Shown here in pieces: positions 44,530-54,184 of a DNA stretch of 64,000 nt; within the stretch, counting starts at the first letter, position 1, and the number at the start of each line of letters is the position of its first letter. The stretch lies in the NCBI GenBank assembly GCA_047602055.1, contig JASGIG010000001.1, positions 1,860,001 to 1,924,000 of the forward strand, in the 5' to 3' direction. The position numbers were made by a program, and so were the translations under genes. The notes beneath the pieces were generated by a model, which did not search any database, was not told the DNA's origin, and saw only the letters and a list, made by a program, of their open reading frames with translations. This DNA comes from JAODBQ01 sp047602055 (lineage in GTDB: Bacteria; Actinomycetota; Acidimicrobiia; Acidimicrobiales; Ilumatobacteraceae).

Positions 44530-45426
44530 GTGAGGATCATGGTGATCGGCGGCGCCGGCTTCGTCGGGTCGCACCTCGTCGAGCGGTTGCTCGCCGAGGA
44601 CCACCAGGTCGACGTCGTCGACGACCTCTCCACCGGTTCGCTGGCCAACCTCGCCGCGGCACGAGCGGCCGGCGGCGAGCTGACGATCCACACGCTCGAT
44701 GTGCTCGCCCCCGAGCTGTCGTCGCTCGTCGCCCGGCGCTCGCCGGACGTGATCTACCACCTGGCGCTGCGCTTCGACCGCCGCATCGACGGTGCCGGCG
44801 CGGCGCGCACGCTGCAGTCGACGGTGATCACGTTGGATGCGGCACGCAAGACCGGCTCCACCAAGGTCGTCGTCGCCGTGCCGGCGGCGGCGCTGTACGG
44901 CCGGGTCGCGGCCCGGGACCAGCCTGTCAAGGAGGGCCACGAGTGGACGCCGGTCGGCCTGCGCGGCGTGCTCGCCCGTGCCGTCGTCGACGTGCTCGGC
45001 GTGTACCGCGTCGAGCACGACGTCGAGCACACCGTCGCCGTCCTCGGCACGGTGTACGGGCCGCGCCAGCGCGCCGGCGTCGTCGCCGCGTTTCTTGCTG
45101 CCGCCGCGGCTGGTGAGGTGCCCACGGTCCACGGCGACGGTCGTCAGACGCGCGACTTCGTGTTCGTCGACGACACCGTCGAGGCGCTCAGCCGGGCGGC
45201 GACGCGCGGTGGCGGTCTCGTCGTCAACGTCGCCACGGGCACGGCCACGTCGATCCGCGACCTGTGGGTCGCCATCGCCGGCGCCGAGCCACCGGAGGCG
45301 AGCTACGTCGCCGGGCCCGACGGTGAGGTCGGCCGCCTGGCGGTGTCGCCGACCCGGGCGCGCATCCACCTCGCCTGGGCGCCGTGGACCGACCTGGCCA
45401 CCGGCCTGGCCGCGCTGCGCCCCTGA
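44530..45426 (+). CDS. NAD-dependent epimerase/dehydratase-like protein without the catalytic triad
   Basis: A 298-residue extended SDR related to UDP-glucose 4-epimerases. The cofactor site is intact (VIGGAGFVGSHLVERLL, VVDDLSTGS), and TVYGPRQRAGVVAAF and GDGRQTRDFVFVDDTVEAL follow. However, the usual SSAAVYG reads VPAAALYG, and at the YxxxK position the sequence is VGLRGVLARAV, so the Ser/Thr, Tyr and Lys are absent. It may bind a sugar nucleotide without catalysis, or be a degenerate paralogue. The gene is otherwise undamaged. It has a clear TAGCCT promoter box and lies inside the polysaccharide locus. Confidence 0.85.
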   Translation: MRIMVIGGAGFVGSHLVERLLAEDHQVDVVDDLSTGSLANLAAARAAGGELTIHTLDVLAPELSSLVARRSPDVIYHLALRFDRRIDGAGAARTLQSTVITLDAARKTGSTKVVVAVPAAALYGRVAARDQPVKEGHEWTPVGLRGVLARAVVDVLGVYRVEHDVEHTVAVLGTVYGPRQRAGVVAAFLAAAAAGEVPTVHGDGRQTRDFVFVDDTVEALSRAATRGGGLVVNVATGTATSIRDLWVAIAGAEPPEASYVAGPDGEVGRLAVSPTRARIHLAWAPWTDLATGLAALRP

Positions 45427-45444
45427 CCGGTCAGCCGAGCACGT

Positions 45445-45492
45445 CGTCCAAGGCGTGGCGAGCGGCGAAGCGCAGCGGAGTCGGCGAGCACG
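45445..45492 (-). repeat. dispersed intergenic repeat, copy C (inverted, 48 bp)
   Basis: Its reverse complement matches 55657-55704 at 45 of 48 positions. It lies between the convergent ends of the epimerase-like gene and cofD. Confidence 0.75.
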
Positions 45493-45499
45493 AACAAGC

Positions 45500-46465
45500 T
45501 CAGGTGCCGGCGGCCGCGAGCGTTGCCCGGGCCAGCTCGGCGGCCACCTCGGGCGTCGACATGATCGAGGCGACGACGATCGGCTCGATGCCCTCGGCGG
45601 CGACGGCATCGGCGAGGTCGGCGTCGACGGGATCGATCACCAGTGCCCTGGCGATCGGCGCGTACAGCCGGGCCACGCCGACCACCGAGGCTTCGTGGCC
45701 GAGCTCGACGATCATCCGGTCGGCGGGACCCTTGAGCGCCTGCACCGCCGACGATCGGCGACACGGCGACGACGGTGTCGCGTCGGCGCCGTCAGCGCGT
45801 CGTCGGTGCCGGCCAGGGCGCGCAACGGACCGATCGACACGATCGGGTTCGACGGGGCGATGATCACCGCGTCGGCGCAGCGAGATCGCCGCCGCCGCCT
45901 CCGGTGACAGCCGGGCCGCCGCGGCGCCGTCGAAGCGCACGCCGGAGACCGGCACGTCGTGGTGGCGTTCGACGAAGTACTCCTGGAACGAGATGTCCGT
46001 GCCGTCCTCGGCCAGGGTCGACCATCGTCGAGACCCGGTGGTCGCTCATCGGCACGCAGCCGCTGGCGCAGGCCCCACGCCGAGGTGATCTCGCCGGTCA
46101 CCGTCGTCAGCGTCGCCCCTTCGGCGAGCCGCACCGTCCGGTAGAAGTGCGTGGCCAGGTCCTGGTCGCCGAGGTTGAACCACGTCGGCGCGGCGTCGGA
46201 CCCATCGGGCCGGACCGCGGCGTAGCGGCCGAGCGCCGCCATCGCCCGCCACGTCTCGTCGACGCAGGCCCCAGCCGCGCTCGGGGTCGATCGCCCCGGC
46301 CAGCGTGTACGTGATGGTGTCGAGATCCGGCGAGATCGACAGGCCGTGGAGCACCGTGTCGTCGCCGGTGTTGACGACGCCGACCGTCGACTCCGCCGGC
46401 ACCACCTCGGCCAGGGCGCGCAGCAGACGCGCCGCACCGACACCACCACACAGGACCGTGATCAC
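45500..46465 (-). pseudogene. cofD: LPPG:FO 2-phospho-L-lactate transferase, broken by several frameshifts
   Basis: CofD (FbiA) transfers a phospholactyl-type group to FO in coenzyme F420 synthesis. The frame from GTG 46465 gives MITVLCGGVGAARLLRALAE and NTGDDTVLHGLSISPDLDTI. The family sequence then continues through other frames: DETWRAMAALGRYAAVRPDG, WFNLGDQDLATHFYRT, PMSDHRVSTMV, EDGTDISFQEYFVERHHDV, ADAVIIAPSNPIVSIGPLRA and VQALKGPADRMIVELGHEAS. At least five shifts are needed (about 46260, 46055, 46018, 45876, 45783), most of them one extra base. The whole family length is retained, so sequence errors are likely. GTG 46465 overlaps the upstream stop (GTGA). Confidence 0.85.
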
Positions 46466-47602
46466 GTCACCGATCCAGCACGGTCATGGCGAGCCGCCCC
46501 GCCGCTGCGGGCCGCCAACCGCCGGTACAGCGCGGTGAGCTGCTCGGCACAGAGGTCCCAGGAGAACTGATGCCAGCGACGGTCACCGGCGGCGATCAAC
46601 CCGGCACGGCTCTCCTCGTTGGCCAGCGTGGTGCCGAGGTTGGCGGCGAGCGTGTCGACGTCGTCGGGGCGGCGAGCAGCAGTGCCGCGTCGCCGGCGAC
46701 CTCGGGGATCGAGCCGGCGTCGCTGGCGACGATCGGGGATGCGCAGCTGCATCGCGTCGAGCAGCGGGAAGCCGAAGCCCTCGTCGAGCGACGGGTAGGC
46801 GAGCACCCGGCGCGTGGCGCAGCAGCCACGCCCGGGTCGGGTCGTCGATCCGCCCGGTGAGCATCACCCGCTCGGCCAGCTGGGCGCCGATGCGGTCGAT
46901 CGCCGCGTCGACCGCCGGGCGGTCGTCGCCGTCGGCGCCGGCGATCACCAGCAGTACGTCCGGCTGCTCGGTGGCCAGCCGGGCGAACGCCTCGACCAGC
47001 GTCGGCAGGTTCTTGCGCCGCTCCAGCGTGCCGATCGCGAGCACGTACGGGCGACCGTCGAGCTCGGCGATCGGCGACACGCGACGGGGCGGTGAGCACC
47101 GGCAGCGGCCCGAGCGGGACGACGGTGACGTCGGCGTCGTCGCCGACCAGCTCGCGCAGCGCATCCGCCGTGGCCTGCGACGAGGCGTGCACCACGGCAC
47201 CGGTGCGCACCGAGCGGCGCAGCACCTCGCCGGCGCGGCGCACGTCGGGATGCGCCGCCTGCGGGTTGCGCAGGAACCAGCAGTCGTACACGGACACGAG
47301 CCGCGGCCGCAGCGACGGCGGCACGACGTAGTTCGTCCCGTGGACCACCTCGACGCCCGGCAGCCAGCGGTCGACGCGGGGATGATCGGCCCGCTGCCAC
47401 AGCCGGTGCGCGAGCGCGGCCGGCAGCGGCAGGCGCCGTTCGCCGCAGGTCAGCTCGGCGCGGAAGCGACAGCAGGTACGTCAGCGAGGCAGACGTCGCC
47501 GCGGCGCCCGAGCGCATCGTGCATCGCGGCGACGGCCTGCCCGACGCCGGTGCGGATCCCCGCGAGCGGGCCGGCGTCGAAGGCGACACGGACGGTGCTC
47601 AT
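46462..47602 (-). pseudogene. family 4 glycosyltransferase broken by several frameshifts
   Basis: Pieces in three frames make one GT4 enzyme of about 375 residues: VRVAFDAGPLAGIRTGVGQA, then EVVHGTNYVVPPSLRPRLVS, VYDCWFLRNPQAAHPDVRRA, LAIGTLERRKNLPTLVEAFA, RVLAYPSLDEGFGFPLLDAM, PIVASDAGSIPEVAGDAALL and WHQFSWDLCAEQLTALYRRL. The first two shifts (about 47487 and 47467) are both explained by one extra base; others fall near 47085, 46820, 46735 and 46670. The start ATG 47602 has TACGAT 6 nt upstream. The stop overlaps cofD as GTGA, so both are in one transcript. A mannosyl- or rhamnosyltransferase role is plausible but unproven. Confidence 0.82.
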
Positions 47603-47608
47603 CCGGCC

Positions 47609-47614
47609 ATCGTA
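47609..47614 (-). promoter_or_regulatory. TACGAT -10 box of the minus-strand glycosyltransferase
   Basis: On the minus strand TACGAT ends 6 nt before ATG 47602. The divergent gmd promoter lies 55 bp away. Confidence 0.45.
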
Positions 47615-47667
47615 GGAGCACGGCCTAGCCTGCCGGAGCCAATAGCGGCCGGCTCGTAGTTGCCCCG

Positions 47668-47673
47668 TACACT
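47668..47673 (+). promoter_or_regulatory. TACACT -10 box of gmd
   Basis: TACACT ends 8 nt before GTG 47682, the leaderless spacing. Confidence 0.45.
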
Positions 47674-47681
47674 GCGGGGCC

Positions 47682-48676
47682 GTGCCCAGAGCGTTCATCA
47701 CCGGGATCACCGGACAAGACGGCCAGCATCTCGCCGAGTTCCTGCATAGCAAGGGCTACGAGGTGTTCGGGATGGTCAAGGGTCAGAACAACCCGCGGCT
47801 CACCGCGATGCGCGACGAGTTCCCGTACGTCGAGCCGGTGCCTGGTGATCTTGCCGATCTGCCGTCGTTGGTCAAGGCGCTCGAGCACGTCCAGCCCGAC
47901 GAGGTGTACAACCTCGGGGCGATCTCGTTCGTCGCGTTGAGCTTCAACCAGGCGGAGCTGACCGCGAACATCACCGGTCTGGGTGTGTTGCGGATGTTGG
48001 AGGCGGTGCGGATGGTCGGTGGTTCGACGGACAACCGGATCCGCTTCTACCAGGCCAGCAGCAGTCGAGATGTTCGGCAAGGTGCGTGAGACGCCGCAGA
48101 CGGAGAAGACGCCGTTCCATCCGCGTTCGCCGTACGGGTGCGCGAAGGTGTTCGGTCACGACATCATGGTCAACTACCGGGAGAGCTACGACCTGTTCGC
48201 CTGCAGCGGGATCCTGTTCAACCACGAGGGGCCGCGCCGTGGCTACGAGTTCGTCACTCGCAAGGTGACCAACGCGGTCGGCGCGGATCAAGCTCGGTCT
48301 GCAGCACGAGTTGGTGATGGGGACGTTGACACCAAGCGTGACTGGGGTTATGCCGGTGACTACGTCAAGGCGATGTGGTTGATGCTCCAGCAGGACGAGC
48401 CCGACGACTACGTGGTCGCCACGGGGGAGACGCACACCGTCGAGGAGCTCGTCGAGCTGGCGTTTCGCCGAGGTCGGCATCGACGACTGGCGCAGCGTAC
48501 GTCCGCCAGGACCCGAAGTTCTTCCGCCCGGCCGAGGTGGATCTGCTGATCGGCGATGCCAGCAAGGCCCGCGACAAGCTCGGCTGGACGCCCGAGATCG
48601 ACTTCCCGACGCTCGTCAAGATGATGGTCGCCAACGACCTCGAGATCGAGTCCGAGCAAGCTCTCGCAAGGCCTGA
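47682..48676 (+). pseudogene. gmd: GDP-mannose 4,6-dehydratase broken by frameshifts
   Basis: An extended SDR forming GDP-4-keto-6-deoxymannose. Frame one gives FITGITGQDGQHLAEFLHSK, DEVYNLGAISFVALSFNQAE and RFYQASSS. After one extra base at about 48068 follow EMFGKVRETPQTEKTPFHPR, SPYGCAKVFGHDIMVNYRES (YxxxK) and SGILFNHEGPRRGYEFVTRK. Further shifts are near 48285 (extra base), 48328 (missing base), 48465 and 48500 (extra bases), after which QDPKFFRPAEVDLLIGDASK and KLGWTPEIDFPTLVKMMV are read. The 3' end is unclear and overlaps the opposing flippase frame; TGA 48674-48676 is my best guess. It would use GDP-mannose from the 40056 product. Confidence 0.83.
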
Positions 48677-50051
48677 TCAGCGTCTCGAACGGCATGTCGG
48701 TCAGAGCCTCGAACATCGAGTCGGAGGTCGGCTGGACACCCGCCCGCAGCTTGGCTCGCAGCGCCAGCGCGAACATCACCAGCGCCGCCAGCGACGACAG
48801 CACCAGGCCGACTTCGACGCGTTGGAACAGGTCCGTGCCCGCCGCCCACGTGGTGACCACGAACGCGACCCCGCCGACGGTCCAACCGATGGCGACGAGC
48901 GCGTGGCCGTACAGGGCGATCACCGCCTGGGCGAGCGCGAGCGCCACCATGTAGAGCGCGCTGCCGAGCGCGAGCATCGCCATCGTCCGGCGGCTGAGGT
49001 CGACCTGGTACATCAGGTCGACGACGAACGGGCCGAGCACGTATGCCCCGGCGGTCCCGACGATGCCGACGCTGGCGACGATGTACAGCAGCTTGCGGAA
49101 CCCGCTGCGGAACTCGTCGATCTCGTCCGCGCGCCGCCAGGCGGGCGAGGCGGGGGAGCAGCGCAGCCTGGACCGCCTGGAACAGGAACAGCGGGATGCG
49201 GGCGAGCAGGACGCCCTTGCCGAACGCGGTGACCAGCTCGTCCTGGCCGGGCTCGGCGAGGATGTTGGCGGCCATCGGACCGGCGTTGACCAGCGCGGCG
49301 GCGAACACCGAGCCGATCAGCAGCCAGCCGAGGTTCGGGGTGACCTCCTGCCAGCTGGCCGGCGGGCCCGGGTCGGTGTGCAGCTGGCGGCGCCAGGCGA
49401 CGTAGGCGACGCCGAACAGCGGTGAGACGGCGACGGCGAAGCCGTACGAGCCGGCGGTCTTGATCCCGATGGCCGCGAGCAGGATGCACAGGACGATGCG
49501 CATCGACGCCGTCGGCGCCGAGGACGATCGCGTAGGCGCGGAAGCGCCCGTTGCCGCTGGTGATGCCGCGGGAGATGTGCGCCGGCGCGTAGGCGACGAA
49601 GGCGAGCATCAGCGCGACGAGCATCACCCAGTCGCCGTCGAAGTAGCTGCTGGTGATGACTGGGCTGGCCAGAGCGATGGCCACCATCACCAGGCCGGCG
49701 AGGATCACGCCGAGGCGCAGGACCTTGCCGGCGACGGGCCGGCCGCCCTGCAGCCGAGGCGCGCCGATGCGACAACGCCCGGCCGAGCTCTTGCTCCAGG
49801 GGCAGGAAGAAGCCGGGCGCGAGCGCGAACGTGGCGAACCACAGGTTCTGCAGTGGTTTGAACTGGCTCTCGCTGCCGAGGGCATCGGTGCCGACGCGGA
49901 AGAACGCAAAGCTGGCGACCCCGGCGATCAGCAGCCCGATGCCTACCGGGATGGTGCCCTCGGGAAGGGGGACGCGGCTGGGCCGTTGGTCGTCGGAGGG
50001 CTCCACCAAGGGGGCGAGGCTAGCGGCGCGAGTCGCCGCCTGCCCGGGCAC
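48616..50051 (-). pseudogene. MOP-superfamily polysaccharide flippase (Wzx-like) broken by frameshifts
   Basis: A multi-pass membrane protein of the polysaccharide exporter type. From GTG 50051 frame one reads GIGLLIAGVASFAFFRVGTD, PLQNLWFATFALAPGFFLPL and EQELGRALSHR. Other frames continue VAGKVLRLGVILAGLVMVAI, SRGITSGNGRFRAYAIVLGA, MRIVLCILLAAIGIKTAGSY, GWLLIGSVFAAALVNAGPMA, VLLARIPLFLFQAVQAALLP and MYQVDLSRRTMAMLALGSAL. Shifts at about 49775, 49505 and 49135 each fit one extra base. The C-terminus near 48690 and the exact stop are uncertain because the frame overlaps the gmd end. It would flip lipid-linked oligosaccharide across the membrane. Confidence 0.8.
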
Positions 50052-50083
50052 CCGGACGGGCGGCGACTCGTGAGGTGGGTGGC

Positions 50084-50722
50084 TCAGGCGGCGGGGCGCA
50101 GCAGGCTGCGAACCTGCTGGCGGGCTGACTTGGCGACGCTGTGGACCTGGTTGAGAGCCGTCTCGGCCTGCTCGGGCAGCTTCGGCCCGATCTTGCCGAC
50201 GATCTCGTCCATGCGAGCCTCGAAGGACTCGTCGAACGAGGTCAGGCGGGCCTCGAACGAGGCGATCAGCTCCTCGACCTGCGTGCGGTTGGCGCCGAAG
50301 CGCTCGCTGATCGACTCGGCCAGCTCACGACGCTGGACCTGGGCCCGCTGGATGGCCAGCACGCCGAAGCCGACGACGGTGTACGCCGCGTCGCGCGCTG
50401 CCTCGACCATCTTGGCGAGGTCGAAGTCGGGGCGCTCGACGTTGCGCGGGTCGAGCTTGGAGAAGTCGATGTTGCGCGGGTCGAGCTGCTTGATTGCGTC
50501 GAGGTCGAGCTTCGACAGGTCGATCGTCGGCATCGCCTTGAGGGCCTCCTCGGCCTTGGCGGCGGCGGTCTCCATGAACGAGGCGGCAGTCTCGCTCGGC
50601 GCGGCGGCCTTCGGCGCAGCCGCCGTCTTGCGAGGAGCGGTCTTGCGCGTCGCTGTCCGCTTCACGGCGGCCTTCTTCGCCGCGGGTGCCTTGGCGGCGG
50701 TGGACTTCTTGGCAGCAGCCAT
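50084..50722 (-). CDS. Lys/Ala-rich protein with LDPRN repeats and coiled-coil, phasin- or HBHA-like layout
   Basis: A 212-residue protein with a histone-H1-like basic N-terminus of about 50 residues (AAAKKSTAAKAPAAKKAAVK), then an acidic helix and two copies of a short repeat (QLDPRNIDFSKLDPRNVERP). Next comes a weakly hydrophobic stretch (AAYTVVGFGVLAIQRAQVQ) and a long coiled-coil-prone segment (FGANRTQVEELIASFEARL). Basic tails with coiled coils occur in heparin-binding and granule-associated proteins of actinobacteria; I cannot decide which applies. ATG 50722 has a strong AAAGGAG 8 nt upstream, unlike most genes here, suggesting high expression. Confidence 0.8.
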   Translation of the reverse strand: MAAAKKSTAAKAPAAKKAAVKRTATRKTAPRKTAAAPKAAAPSETAASFMETAAAKAEEALKAMPTIDLSKLDLDAIKQLDPRNIDFSKLDPRNVERPDFDLAKMVEAARDAAYTVVGFGVLAIQRAQVQRRELAESISERFGANRTQVEELIASFEARLTSFDESFEARMDEIVGKIGPKLPEQAETALNQVHSVAKSARQQVRSLLRPAA

Positions 50723-50854
50723 GGTGGATACTCCTTTTCGATGGGGTTTCGAGGCTTCGTCCGGCGGGGGGCTCCGGAGCGATGCTCACATCATAACCCA
50801 GAGTGCTAACTTTTGCAAGCACCTGCGCGACGAAAGCGTCGGGGGACGCGCCGC

Positions 50855-50860
50855 TAGCCT
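50855..50860 (+). promoter_or_regulatory. TAGCCT -10 box of the GT2/membrane gene
   Basis: TAGCCT ends 9 nt before GTG 50870. The divergent gene at 50722 has a conventional leader instead. Confidence 0.5.
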
Positions 50861-50869
50861 CGATCGATC

Positions 50870-53800
50870 GTGGAACAGCAGGAGACCGCCCCGCCCGTCG
50901 TGGCGGTCGTCGTGGTCCACGAACCGGGCCGGTGGTTCGCCGACGTCCTCGACGGTCTCGCCCGCCAGGACTACCCGGCGCTGCGTCACCTGTTCCTGGT
51001 CTCGGGCGACCCTGGCACGGTCCACGAACAGATCCGCCGCTCCCTTCCGCAGGCGTTCGTCCGCACCGTCGACGGCGACCCCGGGTACGGCGCGACCGCC
51101 GACGAGGTGCTGCACCTGGTGGAGGGTGACAACGGCTTCTTCTGCCTGATGCACGACGACGTCGCCCTCGACCCGGACGCCATCGGCCTGCTCGTCGAGG
51201 AGCTGTACCGCTCCAACGCCGGCATCGTCGGGCCGAAGCTCGTCGACTGGGACGAGCCGCGGTGCCTGCAGCACGTCGGCCTCGGCGTCGACCGCTTCGG
51301 CGAGATCGACCCGCTCGTCGAGCCGGGCGAGATCGACCAGGAGCAGCACGATGCGGTGCGTGACGTGTTCGCCCTGCCGTCGGCATGCCTGCTGGCCCGC
51401 GCCGACCTGTTCCGCACGCTCGGCGGCTTCGACGCAGCGCTGCGCTTCCACGGCGAGGACGTCGACCTGTGCTGGCGGGCACATCTCGGCGGCGCCCGGG
51501 TCGTCGTCGTCCCGAGCGCCCGCGCCCGCCACCGCGAGTGCCTGACCGAGCGCCGCCCGGACCTGCGCCACGCGTCGATGCAGGAGCGCCACCGGATGCG
51601 CGCCGTGCTCACGCTGACCGGTGCCCGGCGCCTGCCGTGGCTGATCGTCCAGCTCGTCCTCGTCACCGTCGCCGAGGTCGTCGTCGGGCTGGTGACGGTC
51701 CGGCCGCGCCGTGCCCTCGCCTCGCTCGGCGCGCTGTTCGGGGCGATCCCGAGGATCCCGGCGATCGTCGCCAGGCGGCGGCAGATCGCCCCGCTGCGCC
51801 ACGTCCCGGCCGCCGAGGTGGCCGGGCTGCAGGTGCGCGGCAGCGCTCGCCTCGCGTCGTACATGCGGTCGCGCGACCGCCGCCCGCTGGAGGCCGACGC
51901 GAGCACCGAGCGCCGGTGGCGGCAGTCGGCCGGCTCGGCGCCGACCGTCGCCTGGCTGGTGGTGCTGGCGCTGACCGTGATCGCCGCCCGCAACCTGATC
52001 ACCGGTGGCGTGCCGACGTTCGGCCAGTTCCTGCCGTACCCGGACAGCCCGGCCGACCTGTTCGCCTCGTTCCGGTCGGGGTGGTCCACCCACGGCCTCG
52101 GGGCCACGTCGGCGGCGCCGACGGGGATGGTGCTCGTCGCCGGCGGCAGCGTGCTGACCCTGTTCCACATGGGCCTGTGGCACACCGTCGCCGTCGTCGG
52201 CCTGCTCGTCGCCGGCTACGCGGGGATGTGGTGGCTGGCCTCGCTGTTCCCCCAGCCGCGGGCGCGGATCGTGGCGATGGTCGTGTACGCCGCACTGCCG
52301 CTCGCCAGCGAGCTGCTGTCGGCCGGGCGCTGGGGTGCCCTGGCCTGCTACGCGGCGACGCCGTGGGTGGTCCACCTGCTGCGCCGCGCCGCCGGGGTCG
52401 AGTCGACGGGCATGGCCCGCACCGCCGAGGGCGAGATGGTCGTCGACCTGCCGATGCGCCGCCGAGTGCGCGTCGCCGCCCAGTTGGCGCTGGTGGTGGC
52501 GGTGACCATCGCCTTCGTGCCGTCGTTCGCCATCGTCGTCGCCGGCGTCGGTGCGCTGCTGGCGCTGACGACGTTGCTCGGCGGCGGGCAGTGGCGCCCG
52601 GCGGTGGCGTTCGTCGCCGTCGCCGCGATCGCCGTCGGGGTCGCCTGGCTGGTCAACCTGCCGTGGTCCTCGACGATCGTCGGCAAGGGTGCGTGGACGG
52701 CGATCGTCGGCGTCCCGCCGGTCGGCACGCACTCTCTCGGCATCTCCCGCTTGGCACGTTTCGGGGTCGGCCGCGGCACGTTCGGAGTGCTGGCGTTGGC
52801 GGCATACGTCCCGGTCGTCGCTGCGCCACTCGTCGCCCGAGGCTGGCGGTTCACCTGGGCGATCCGCGGTGCCGGGCTGGTCATCGGCTTCGGCCTGCTC
52901 GTCGTGCTCGACGATCGCGGCTCGCTGTTCGTCAGGATGCCGGAGCCGGGGGTGCTGCTCGCCCCGGTGGCGGTGGGCATCGCGCTCGCCGCAGCGTGCA
53001 TCGTCGCCGCGTTCCAGGACGACGTGGTCGGCGGGTCGTTCGGCTGGCGCCAGCCGCTCGGGCTGCTCAGCGCGCTGGCGATCGTCGTGGCCGTCATCCC
53101 CGGCGTCACCGCGATCGGCAGCGGCCGCTTCCGCATGCCCCGGCTGACGATGGCGAGCGCGCTCGAACAGCTCCCCGGCAGCGCATCCGACGGCGACGCC
53201 CGGATCCTGTGGATCGGCGATCCGCGCGTCGTGCCCGTCGATCCGTGGGCGTACGCGCCCGGCATCGCCTACGCGATCACCGATGCCCGCGGCCTGCGCC
53301 TGGAGGACGGCTGGGCCGGCATCCCCTCCGGGGCCGAGCACGACGTCACCGCGGCGATCGACGCGATCCGTTCGGAGACGACGCTGCGCGCCGGGCGGAT
53401 GCTCGCCCCCTACGGCATCCGCTTCATCGTCGTGCCCGTGGTCGACGGGGCGCGCAGCACCGTCGGCGACCCGCTGCCGGTGCCGGTCGGCCTGCTCGAC
53501 GCGTTGAACGACCAGCTCGATCTCGGTACGTCGGCGACGAACCCGCTCGACTTCGTGGTCTACGAGAACAACGCATGGACGCCGGTCCGCAGCGAGCTCA
53601 CCGAGACCGGTGCGGCAGCCAGCCGGACGACCGGCGCCGACGCCCTGACCATCAGCGATCTCACCGGCTCCACGCCGTTCGCTCCCGGCGCGCCGCTGCA
53701 GGGGCCGGCCAGCGGGGCGGTCACCGCCGGGACGGTGCACGTCGCCGTCCCGTTCGACGAGCGCTGGCAGCTGCGCGTCGACGGCACCGGCATCGCCGCT

Positions 53801-54184
53801 CGTCGGGCGTTCGGCACGACGATGGGCTTCGACGTCACCGCCGCCGGCCAGGCGACGCTGCGCTACGACAGCCCGGCGTCGCGTACTGCCCTGCTCGTGC
53901 TGCAGCTGGCGATGTGGGTGGCCCTGCTGCTTGCCGCGAGCCGGATCAACCCGGCGGCGTGGCGGCGCTGGCGGGGCGGCGGTCGGGTCGTCGCCGGCGG
54001 CCCGGTCGTGACGATGACCCAGCCGATCGCCCGACCCGGCGGCGTCGCCGACCCGCTGTGGTCGGACGAGGACGAGGACGAGGAGGCGTCCGAGGTGGTG
54101 GCGCCCTCGGCATCGGAGCCGTGGGAACCGTGGGACGACGATCCGTGGGGGCTTGACGAGCAGGACGCGGAGCGTGAGCCGTGA
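50870..54184 (+). CDS. large GT2 glycosyltransferase fused to a polytopic membrane domain
   Basis: A 1104-residue protein. Residues about 8-240 are a family 2 glycosyltransferase: VVAVVVVHEPGRWFADVLDG, GFFCLMHDDVALDPDAIGLL (DDV in the metal-binding place), GGFDAALRFHGEDVDLCWRA. From about 250 there are roughly a dozen hydrophobic helices (VLVTVAEVVVGLVTV, MVLVAGGSVLTLF, VTIAFVPSFAIVVAGVGALL and others). A soluble outer domain follows, a last helix near 1010, and an acidic tail (SDEDEDEEASE). It probably glycosylates a lipid carrier or surface polymer and spans the membrane. The next gene overlaps its stop (GTGA), so the two are made together. The gene is free of frameshifts. Confidence 0.9.
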   Translation: MEQQETAPPVVAVVVVHEPGRWFADVLDGLARQDYPALRHLFLVSGDPGTVHEQIRRSLPQAFVRTVDGDPGYGATADEVLHLVEGDNGFFCLMHDDVALDPDAIGLLVEELYRSNAGIVGPKLVDWDEPRCLQHVGLGVDRFGEIDPLVEPGEIDQEQHDAVRDVFALPSACLLARADLFRTLGGFDAALRFHGEDVDLCWRAHLGGARVVVVPSARARHRECLTERRPDLRHASMQERHRMRAVLTLTGARRLPWLIVQLVLVTVAEVVVGLVTVRPRRALASLGALFGAIPRIPAIVARRRQIAPLRHVPAAEVAGLQVRGSARLASYMRSRDRRPLEADASTERRWRQSAGSAPTVAWLVVLALTVIAARNLITGGVPTFGQFLPYPDSPADLFASFRSGWSTHGLGATSAAPTGMVLVAGGSVLTLFHMGLWHTVAVVGLLVAGYAGMWWLASLFPQPRARIVAMVVYAALPLASELLSAGRWGALACYAATPWVVHLLRRAAGVESTGMARTAEGEMVVDLPMRRRVRVAAQLALVVAVTIAFVPSFAIVVAGVGALLALTTLLGGGQWRPAVAFVAVAAIAVGVAWLVNLPWSSTIVGKGAWTAIVGVPPVGTHSLGISRLARFGVGRGTFGVLALAAYVPVVAAPLVARGWRFTWAIRGAGLVIGFGLLVVLDDRGSLFVRMPEPGVLLAPVAVGIALAAACIVAAFQDDVVGGSFGWRQPLGLLSALAIVVAVIPGVTAIGSGRFRMPRLTMASALEQLPGSASDGDARILWIGDPRVVPVDPWAYAPGIAYAITDARGLRLEDGWAGIPSGAEHDVTAAIDAIRSETTLRAGRMLAPYGIRFIVVPVVDGARSTVGDPLPVPVGLLDALNDQLDLGTSATNPLDFVVYENNAWTPVRSELTETGAAASRTTGADALTISDLTGSTPFAPGAPLQGPASGAVTAGTVHVAVPFDERWQLRVDGTGIAARRAFGTTMGFDVTAAGQATLRYDSPASRTALLVLQLAMWVALLLAASRINPAAWRRWRGGGRVVAGGPVVTMTQPIARPGGVADPLWSDEDEDEEASEVVAPSASEPWEPWDDDPWGLDEQDAEREP

